Source: Triparma columacea (taxonomy: Eukaryota; Sar; Bolidophyceae; Parmales; Triparmaceae). Taken from it: a DNA stretch of 55,632 bases. Each line of letters opens with the position of its first letter. The first letter of the stretch is position 1. The stretch covers positions 1 through 55,632 of the forward strand of contig BRYA01001462.1 of NCBI GenBank assembly GCA_030267965.1. Direction: 5' to 3'. The notes under the pieces were generated by a model. The model did not search any database. It saw nothing but the letters and a program-made list of their open reading frames with translations, and was not told the origin of the DNA. Of the stretch, positions 43,995 to 53,600 are shown piece by piece. A program made the position numbers and the translations under genes.

Positions 43995-44042
43995 GATTTT
44001 TGGGAGCGCAGGACAGGAACAGGGCTCATCAAAGTGCCCGCC
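43995..44042. promoter_or_regulatory. 48-bp divergent intergenic segment, AAA ATPase / TPR
   Basis: The two start codons are only 48 bp apart if the AAA gene starts at 43994. The transcripts would then overlap, or the AAA gene would start downstream at 43916. No TATA box is visible. Confidence 0.35.
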
Positions 44043-47000
44043 ATGGCAGCCTCTAGCGATAAGCTCAACGTTGAGGCTCACCTCAACCAGCTTGAGAAGG
44101 TAATCAATATGTGCTAATCGTACTGACCTCATTCACTCTTTGGGCCCACTTTTATTCCCCCCTCACCGGAATGCCGATCTCCCCGACACCTATTATCTCA
44201 CCCCCCTCGTTCCCTCTTCTCCATTTCATCTCGCCAACTCCCTTATCTCCCCCCTTTAGAAATATCTTGAGGTACGATCTGAGCTACAAAGCACTAAAGC
44301 GTCCTTAAATGCCACAACAACCAAACTCTCTTCGGCAGAGTCCTCCCTCTCTACCGCTTCCTCCACGAACAAGACGCTGCAGTCGCAGCTCGCGTCGCTG
44401 CAAGCGCAGCTCTCCGACAAGGCCAGCGAGCAGTCCGACAACAGCAGCCGCTACGACCGTTCCTTGATCGAGCAGGACAGGCTAAGGTCAGAGATTGACA
44501 GGCTCACCACCCTGCACGCTGAGACGTCGGACTCGCTGGCAAAGGCAAGGGAGGAGATTGCGGTGACGAAGTCCGCCGTGGTCCCGATCCAGTTCGAGGT
44601 CGAGAGGACCAAGAAGGAGAAGGATGTTCTCAAGAATCATTCCGAGTTCTTGGATGCTGAGGTGAGAAGAGCTACATACACATCGCACCTTGTCTACATT
44701 ATGAACTCAACAGCTAACACCTTTTTCGGCAATTCCTAATGCCTCCCTCCCCCCCCCTCCCCCCCCCTCCAGTTAAAGAAGACAATGACTGAGCTCGCCG
44801 AGACAAAGAGGCAGGGTGGCAATGATGTTATCAGTCTCAAGTCCAAACTCGACACCGCCCAGTCCTCCCTCGCTGCATTCCAGGCGAAGATCGCCTCCCT
44901 CTCTGCTCAGTTCACCGAGTCCGAGCGCTCATCCGACAAGTTTCAGAAGGATCTCAGTAACGAGAAGAAGAACTCGGCCGAGAACGAGAAAGCGTTCGAG
45001 GAGCAGAGGACCAAGATGAGCTCGCTCATTGAGTCTCAGAGCAGGCGCATAAGCGAGCTCGAGAGCTCGATTGATTCGATGGATCAGAGGTGCGAGGAGA
45101 TAAAAAGTGCCATCTCGCACAGGCGACGACGATGACCATGTACAAACCGCCTGCCCCACTAACTTCTCGCTCTCCCACCCCCCCCCACTCGCTCCGCACT
45201 CGCTTTGCGATTCACAGCATTGACAAGATTAGACAAGAGGAGAGGGAGAAAGCCGAGGAGAGGGAGAAGGTGAGAGTGGATGAGATTATTATTATCATTG
45301 AAACAGCACTGCAAGGAGGAGGGGCGAGGGAGGGCTCGCACTGCACAGCGAAGGCTTACTCTAGACTTAGACATGGCATTGTACATCGACATCGTACATC
45401 GACATCAACTCACCACTTTGTTCCCTTACGTCGCAGGCGATGGCCTCCACTGACGCCACAGCAACCAGCGCTCTCGCCGCTAAGGAGCAGCAAATAGTCT
45501 CCCTTAAGAAGCAGGTGAGAATGGGCCATGAAGGTGGAAAGGGTCATCATTATCAGGCCTCCACTCAAAAACACGCCAAAGCAAACCCCTCCAACACAAA
45601 ATATTCCAAACCTAAATACACACAACCTTCCGCTTACATTGCTGCATTGCACGCCATCTCGCTTCGCTCATCACAGCTCGCCGATGCCAAGAGTCGTCCC
45701 CGCGCCCTCCTCACGCCCATCTCCACCTCGAACTCCTCCACCGCCAGGGCACTCGTCGAGGGCGGCCTCTCCGTTACTGACGTTTACAACGCGATGATGA
45801 CCGCGAATGAAGAGCTTGAAGAGGAGCGCAAAAAGAACGCCGACCACGAGAGAGCGCTAGAGAGAATCAACGCAGAGCTCATGCTCAAGATACCAATGAT
45901 GGAGAGGCAGAAGAGGGAACACGAGGAAGCAAACGAGAGGATTATTGATATGGCGAAAAGGTGAGAAATGGCAACTAAAGCGCGCAATTAAAAACGTGTG
46001 GCAATTCCAAACACTAACATGAACCTTAACACACACACACAACCTATCCCACAATTTTACCATCGCAGGCTCAAGATCTCGGAGGAGTACGCATTGTCAG
46101 CAAAGATTCAGATCGACGAAATGTACTCTGAGAACGTCAAGGCTGGGGTTGAACTCGCTGCCCTCCATGGCGAGAACAGGGACCTAGCCAGCCAGGTTCA
46201 GACGCTCCTCAAGTCGCGCATGTCCTCCTCCTCTTCCTCCTCCTCTGTCGACGCCATTGATGACATGCAGCAACAGAACCAAGCCCTCATGAAGGAAGTG
46301 AACCACCTCAAGGCAACCGTCGACTCCCTGAACGACAACAGCAACGCCCTCGCGCTCACCTCCCGCCTCGACTCCGCCGTCAGCGAGCTCACTGCCCTCA
46401 AGGATGAGCGCAGCCGTCAGGAGACTTTGGTGTCCGCGATTGTCCAGCAGAGGGACATGTACAGAGTCCTCCTTGCCCAGTCTGACAGCCGCTATGCTTC
46501 CCCTGATAAGTCTAAGCGCGCGGACTCCGAGCCCGCCCTCGAGGCCTCCTCCACCGTCGTTATCGAGCTTCGCGCCAAGCTCAACAACGCCGAGCTCGAG
46601 ACTGAGAAGGTCTCCGATCAGCTCAGTAGGATGAAGGAGTACGAGGCCACGCTGACGAGGCAACTCGACACCGCCAGGGAGGAGGCGTCCAAATTCAGGC
46701 TCGAGGCCAAGCGAGCGGCGTCCGACGCCGACTACAACAAGCAGCGCTTCGAGCGCATTAGTAAAACCTTGGAGGGACTTCAGAAAGAGGTCTCCCGCGC
46801 CAACCAAGAGAAATCCAAGCTCCAGTCCAACGTCGTTGCGACCGAGCAGCGCTCCAGCTCCCTCCAGAACTCCCTAGACAGCCTTAGGAGGGAGAAGTCG
46901 GTTGCTGAGGCGGAGCTACGCAGCGCTCTCCTCTCGAGGGATGTTGCGGTTGCCTCCGAGAACAGGTTCAAGGAGAGCATTGAGGTCATGAGGAGGGAGC

Positions 47001-50000
47001 TGGCTTCCAAAGACGCCCTCATCGAGAGCGTCAAGAGGATCGAGGCCGGTCTCAGCAACCAAAACATCGAGGAGAGGAAGCGCCTTGACGAAGAGATCGC
47101 CAGGCTCAACAAGGTCGTCACCGAGGAACGCCAAAAGGCAAGCGAGGAGAGGGCCAGCATGGGTAGGAAGTTGACCCTCGCCGAGGACAATTTGAAGACC
47201 GTCGAGAGGGCCAAGAGCGACGCTGCCGTCGAGAGTGCTAACGCCAGAGAGAGGGTTGCCCTCGCCAACGCCCAAGTCAAGGCGCTGGAGGACAAGGTCG
47301 GAACTCTCACCTCGCAGCTCATGGGAATGCAGGCCGACGGCTTGTCCACCCTCCCCCCCGCGCCGATGGCCACCACTGCATCTGCCTCGTCGGCCATTGT
47401 TACCCCCGATCTCGAGGCTACCAAGAAAGCACTCGTCGAGGCCAAGAAGCACGCAGCCAACTACCAGAAGATTGCCACCGCCACCGACAAGGAGCTCAAG
47501 GACACGGTAGCACTCTATTCTAGGAAGGAGAAGGAGACTACGGCCATGCTCGCGAGGCTTAAGAAGAGCGAGGAGACCGCGAAGAAGAGCCTCGCCTCCA
47601 AGATCGAGGCTCTCGATGCGCTGGGGAAAGATCTCATGAACCAAAAGCAGTCACAGGAGACTGAGAAGAAGAGGCTGGAGGCCCAGATTGCCGATCTTAG
47701 GTCGCAAATCGCCAGCACGAAGACCGAGTACGCCGACAACTCGACTAAGATGAACGAGATGCTCGATGAGATCAAGTCCCACATGGCCGCCTCGAAGAGC
47801 TCCCAGGATGCCTACGAGAGGGAGCTAACCTTGCACTCCGAAGCAAGGTCGAGCTTGCGGGAGGCCAGGGACACGATGGACACCGAGAGGAGGATGCGCC
47901 AGGCCGCCGAGACCGAACTTGCAAGCTTGAGAGCCGAATTCGACGGCAACAAGGCCGTGTGGAAAGACGAGAAGGACAAGCTTCTCGTCTCTATTAAGAC
48001 AGTCGAGGAAATGGTCAAGGTTAGCAAGGGCGAGAACGAGCTCTTGCACAGTCAGGTTGCCACGCTCAGCGACGCATCTAAGAGGCTGGAGGCTGGAGCC
48101 TCCACCCCCGCTGACCTTGAGTCTTCGAATGCCAAGAGTCTGGCCGAGATGAGAGAGGTGGTGAATTTCATGAGGACCGAGAGGGAGCTCGTCGAGAACA
48201 AACTCGAGGTCATGAAGCAGGAGCTTGAGTGTGAGAGGGTTTCGGCGTCCGTCGCGAAGAGGAGCTTGGATGAAGCCAGGGGGGAGCTGAAGAGGAGGGA
48301 GGAGGTAAGAATGGACGGGCAAATGAGAAGCGAAAGCGCGCGGTCTTGTGTGTCCGATTCTAATCTCGTGATGTTCTAATTGTCATATCTTCGAATTCTA
48401 ACCCACAATGAAGGCCGTCGCTGCCGAGAACCAGGGTTCTGGTGGAGATCATGCCAAGCTGATGGAACAGGTTCAGCAGCTGAACCTTCTCAGAGAGAGT
48501 AATGTGATGCTCAGGGATGACAACGTCAGAGCTAACAAGAGAGTCACTGAGCTTGAGAAGGAGAAGAGCAAGGCGACTGCTGCCATTGAGCCCCTCAAGA
48601 AGAAGCTCAAAGACGCCCAAGCCACCAATGGATCGCTTGAGGCCGACAAGGCGGCGCTCACGAAGGAGGTCGGCAACTGGAAGGAGAGGGTCAAGAGCAT
48701 GACCAGTAAGTTCCACCAGATCGACCCCACCGAGCACACGGAGGCCTTGGCTAAAACTGAAACGTTGGCCAAGGAGCTTGCCAGCGCGAAGCAGCTGCTG
48801 ACAAGGACGAGGCAGGAATTCAGCAAGGCCAAGATCAACGTTGATAAATTGACGAAGGAGAAGGAGACCTTGACGAAGCAGGTGGTCGAAAAGAGCAAGG
48901 GGTCCAGCGGTATGAAGGAGCTGAAGGAAAAGCTTGCCAGCAAGGAGACCGAGCTAAAGGGAAGCAACGACAGGCTGGAGAAATTCAGGGAGCTACTGAG
49001 GAAAATGAAGTCCGACTCTCATACGAAGGCGAAGAAGATCGAAGAGCTCGAGGGGGAGCTAGCCAAGGCGAAGGAAGCGGGTGGGAAGGAAAAAGAAAAG
49101 GAAAAAGAAAAGGAAAAAGACAAGGAGGAGGGGGCGACGAGTGCAAGCGGGGCGGCAGAGGTTGGCACCGTGGTCAACGAGGAGGCCGCCAAACGCGAGA
49201 AGGCTCTGGCCAAGATGAAACAGTCGAAGGCAGACAAGGCTGCCAAGCTGGCCAAAGCCAAGGCGGAGAAGGAGAAGGATGAGAGAGAGGCGCTCGAGGA
49301 GCTACGGGCCCAAAAGAAAAAGATGCTCGAGAAGCAGAAGAATATAAAGCTCAAGCAGATGAAGGCGGCAGAGAAGGAAATTGGAGACATTGCCACTGCC
49401 GAAAAGGAGGAGTCCGCGACGCCCACTAGGAAGAGGAGCATGGCAGAGGCGAACCCCCTCGACGAGAGCAAGACCGAGGAGCCTGCGGCCAAAAAGGCCG
49501 TATTTGGGACAGGACTCAATTCGGGGGCTGCGCCGTTTACATTCGGGGCCAGCAAGACGACTGACAAGAGCAGCGACGGAGAGTCCAAGCCCGCTGCCGT
49601 GACGTCGACTTTCGGAAGCATCCGCTCGACTGGCGCTTCTGCATTCGGCAGCGGAACGTCCCCTTTCCTCAAGCTCGCTCCCCCGGGTGCAGGTGCAGGA
49701 GGAGAGGCCAAACCCAAGTTGCAGTTCGGAACAAAGTCGACCTTTAGCCTGCCAGTCCCTGTGGCAAAGACCGAAGCTCCCAGCGTGAATATTTTCGGGT
49801 CCAATGCCGCAAAGACTGCAAGTTCGGGGTCCAGCCCGCTCTTTGGGGGGACACAAGGAGCCAGCAAAGTTGTGTTTGGGACTGGAACCCTGGGGGGCGG
49901 GGGGTTTGGGGCGAAGAGGGCGGATGAGAAGATCGAGGAAAGCGATCAGGCGGAGGGGAGCGAGGGAGGGGAGGGCGAGGATGACGATGATGAAGAGGAG

Positions 50001-50012
50001 GGGGAGTTTTAA
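44043..50012 (+). CDS. TPR: Nuclear-basket nucleoporin TPR/MLP1 homologue
   Basis: Eight exons, 44043-44099, 44260-44661, 44773-45089, 45218-45269, 45437-45514, 45677-45960, 46069-48304 and 48414-50012, join in phase to 1,674 aa (human TPR 2,363; yeast Mlp1 1,875). Almost the whole chain is heptad coiled coil. The family-defining TPR/MLP segment is present: VTDVYNAMMTANEELEEERK, KIPMMERQKREHEEANERI and IVQQRDMYRVLLAQSD (near residue 523). The C terminus is Lys-rich and then has FG-type motifs (VFGTG, FTFGAS, STFGS, AFGSG, LFGG, VFGTG) ending in an acidic tail (GEDDDDEEEGEF). By family it forms the filaments of the nuclear basket and acts in mRNA export and spindle-checkpoint anchoring. The intron before exon 4 uses a GTGCGA donor, and exons 4 and 5 are very short (52 and 78 bp). 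Confidence 0.92.
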
Positions 50013-50688
50013 TGGGTGGGATTTGAATGCTGTAAGTCAAACCTCTCAAAACTCAAATCTCATGTCTTCTTCTTCTTCTTCTTCTTCTTTGTGAGAATAG
50101 GTCTGACTACTTACAAAATGAGTAACCCAAAAGCCTGTCAACAGATATTTGTTGGCTAAGAGCAGGTTAAAAAATATATCAAACCTTATTTTGTTTGGTA
50201 CCTTTAATTGCAGTTTTATACAGCACCGTGTTCAAGTATTCATTGCTTCTCCTTCACAAAGACTATTTCATCGTTCGTGAGGTAGTCATAGCTTCAGAGT
50301 AAGCTCTCCTATTCTCGAAGCTTCGGGAGGAAGGCCTTGCAAAACTTGTGGAGGGAAGGGAAAGCGAGGGGACGAGACAAAGGTAAGGAGGGAGAGAAGG
50401 CGAGGGGTGTGTAGAAGGCGGGGGCAGAAGAGGGATCGATAGGGAGAGAGGATGGGAGAGAGAGGCAGGAAGGAGGCCACACAACAGCCTGGTCGGACCT
50501 GGCCAACTGGACTGGCTCCTGGGGGTTGGGGGATCTGGACGAATTTTTCATCAACTAAGCATTTTTTTTAAATGTGGAGGGCTTGTTGCGACGGTTGCAC
50601 GCGAATTATTTTCAAACAATCTAACTCACCTCCATTTGCGGTCGTTCGATCTATTTCGCGCTCCCGCAGGCTTCTGTTGGACTGTGAG
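50013..50688. other. Intergenic / 5' region of the START gene
   Basis: No separate gene recognised. The segment contains a CTT microsatellite (50065-50090) and a purine-rich tract (50330-50480). A good donor (CAAAG/GTAAGG, GT at 50383) and an acceptor (CCCGCAG/G ending at 50669) could bound a 5'-UTR or upstream intron of the next gene. The frame of that gene is open back to an ATG at 50572, so its true start is unresolved. Confidence 0.5.
50065..50090. repeat. CTT trinucleotide microsatellite
   Basis: About eight to nine tandem CTT units in the 3' flank of the TPR gene. Confidence 0.9.
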
Positions 50689-53600
50689 ATGAATAACCAT
50701 GAAGCTCTGCTCGCTGAGAGGGATAAAAAGATTGTACAGCTCGAGGCTATAACAACGAAGCTGTTTGCCGACCTTACTGCTGCCGCATCTTCCGCCAGCG
50801 AAGTTGCCGCCGCCGTCAAGGACGCAGCAGGCGAGGGCGCAACTGCTGCTGGCATTGTCACGGTTGTAAATGACCTTGCCGTCACCCTTAGGGCCGCTGC
50901 AGATCGCGCCGCAGCCCACGAACGTGCCGCCGACCGCGTTGAGACCATCGAGGTAGCACAACGCCGCGCCGTTGTCCCCAAGGCCACCGAAGACTATGTT
51001 GACGCCCCTGAGGTTGCCGCAGAGAATACTGCCACCCCTGAGGCCGTCGATGACTCTGCTGCAGCCCTTGATGATGGCATGGAAGATGACACCACTCACC
51101 CTGCCCTAGATAAGGTAAAAGACAAGCAACATCAAGCCCACGAGGAGATGGTGGGCGTGCTTGTCAAGCGCGGTGCCGTTGAAGGCATCATTGAGCAGTC
51201 GTGGGATACCAAGAGAGCGAATGTCGGCGTAGTCGTTCATGACGAGCAGCAGCTTGTCCTCGATTATATTCTTACCGACTGTAATTCAGGAGTTTTCCGA
51301 CGCACCACTATCCATAGGGAGAAGGGGGAAAGGATTGTATTTTGGCAGCACTTGAACTTGAAGGGGACGACAGGGTTAGCTGTCGCATACCTTCTAAGAA
51401 TCCGGGTCGTGAGCAATGAATGCTCGGGCCGGTGCATCGTGATAAAGTCGCAGGACGAGAAAAGCTTACCAAAGGAGGCAAAGTTGAAACTTGTAAAGAT
51501 TGCAACTTCTACAAATGCGCAGAGAGCGAGGGTCGAGGGTGAGATCAGGCTTGTGAGCTACGAATATGGACAAACCGCGCTTACTCTTGTTGGAATGTTG
51601 GAAGTCGAGGAGGTCGAGGGGAGTGCGTCAGGAAGCCGAGGCTTGGATGGCACGGGCCAGATACGTCAGAAATCAATAGGTTTCAAACGGAGCCAAACAT
51701 CTGGGCTAAAGGAGAGTGTGGGGGGGAGAAGGGGGGACGTCAACACCATTTACGCATCAATCAAAGGCCTGGTGGAGGAGATTGAGAAGAACTTTCACAA
51801 TTCTGAGGTTGTTGATAAGAGGAGGAAGAAACACTTTGTGGAGGAGGTTATTCCAAGTCCGCCTCCGCTGATAGAAGAGGAGGAGAGAATGCTGGAAGGA
51901 GTTGAAGGCTTGGAGAATAAACTGTATAAGAAGGGAAAGAGAGTCAAGGGAACATTGAAGGAGGGCATTGACAAGTTCCTGTGGAAAGAGGGGGACAAGG
52001 TGTGGGCAGCCTTTGGGGTCACTGTGGACAAGTCAGCAGAGGGTATGCTGGCAGAACTATCAATGTTTGACACATATGAGGCTTCCGCCGCTCATTTCAG
52101 TGATAATAAAAATTTACCAAGGGCTGTAAGGGAAAACGTGAATGGAAGTAGGAGCTTTCAAGTCTATAGAGGAATTCACCTGCCTAGTCCAGCAAAAGAC
52201 CGTCTGTTCGAAGCCTGGTTTACTTGGAAGGAAATTAAGTTGAGTAATGGCAGGGCAACCTACTTGTTGGGGTTTGTGCCGTTGACAGAGTACCCTGGAG
52301 GAGGCTTCAAGGACCTCAGTAAGGAAGGATTTGTGCTAGCAGAGACTACAGGTGTCTTCTTCTTCAATGAGATTGCTCCAAATGTCTGCAGAGTAACACG
52401 CGTTCAGACAGTTGATCTGCATTTCCAAGGCCTTCAAAAGACACTGATGGACAATGCCATTGACTACCTTGCAAAGAATCAGCTTGTTGAGGCCAACAGG
52501 TTGCAGGAGAAGTTCAGGAGGAACGGGAAGGAAGTTGATGCTGAGGTCAGGGGGGCCTTGGTGGAGAGGATGAGGGAAGGGGTTGAGTTGGAGGAGGACC
52601 AGAAGAAGGTGTTTGAAAATTTGGAGGAACTTTTTGGGAGCGAGAATAAGGGATGGAAGTCCCTTCAGTCGCCATTTGAGGGGGTGAAGATGGAGTTCAA
52701 GCACCAGCAACATGGAAAGGGTGAAAGAAGTATTGCACTAGGAAGAGCTGAAGGCACTGCTGATGCAACTGCAGAGGAAGCTTGCGCTTGGTTTTTTGAG
52801 TACTGCAGCAAGGAGAGGGTCAAAGTGGATAGAGAGGAGGGTCACCCTGGAAAACTAGAGATAAGATTACGAGAGAGAATGGCAAACGAAAAGATGTTTG
52901 CTGCAGTGAAGAAGATGCCCTTCAGGCTCAACAATAGGGAATTTGTCTTCAAGTATATTTGGAAAAGAAATGCAGATGACAGCATGTCTGTTGCTGCCTG
53001 GCCAATCAACGACAAGGTGGACTATGGGGGGGGCGTAGGGAATCTTGTCAGGGGGATAACAAAACTTTTGTTCACCGCAAAACACATCAAAACCAACAGT
53101 GGTATCCCTCAGTGCAAATTGGAGCTACTTCAGTACGCAGATGCAGGCGGTCACATCCCTGTGTCACTTGTGAATAGAAACATGCCTTATGCCTTAAGTA
53201 CAATTAAAGCAGTGAGCGATACTTTTGAAAAAGACAACATGGTGGATAGAAATGCTCTGAAATACTTAGCAAATATCATCAAGAATGAGCCCCAAGATTA
53301 CTCTGAGGAGGAGAAGGTTGCAATCAGGATGGGGAAAGAGTTTTATGAAAAGTGCAAGGAGGGAAGGAATTTTGATGATCTGAAGAGTCCTGATGAGAGG
53401 GTCAAGATGAAGCTAGTTCATGTTGATGGGACAAGCAGTGGGACTGGTTTTGCCTCTACAGTGGTTGATGCGAGTGTTGAGGAGTGTGCTGCTCATGAGT
53501 TTATGGATTCTAGAAAGTTCAAAACAACATCAAAAGAAAGAGGAATCACAGAGTATAGCGTCAACAGCATAAGCAATCACACTTGCTACTACTTCCTTAC

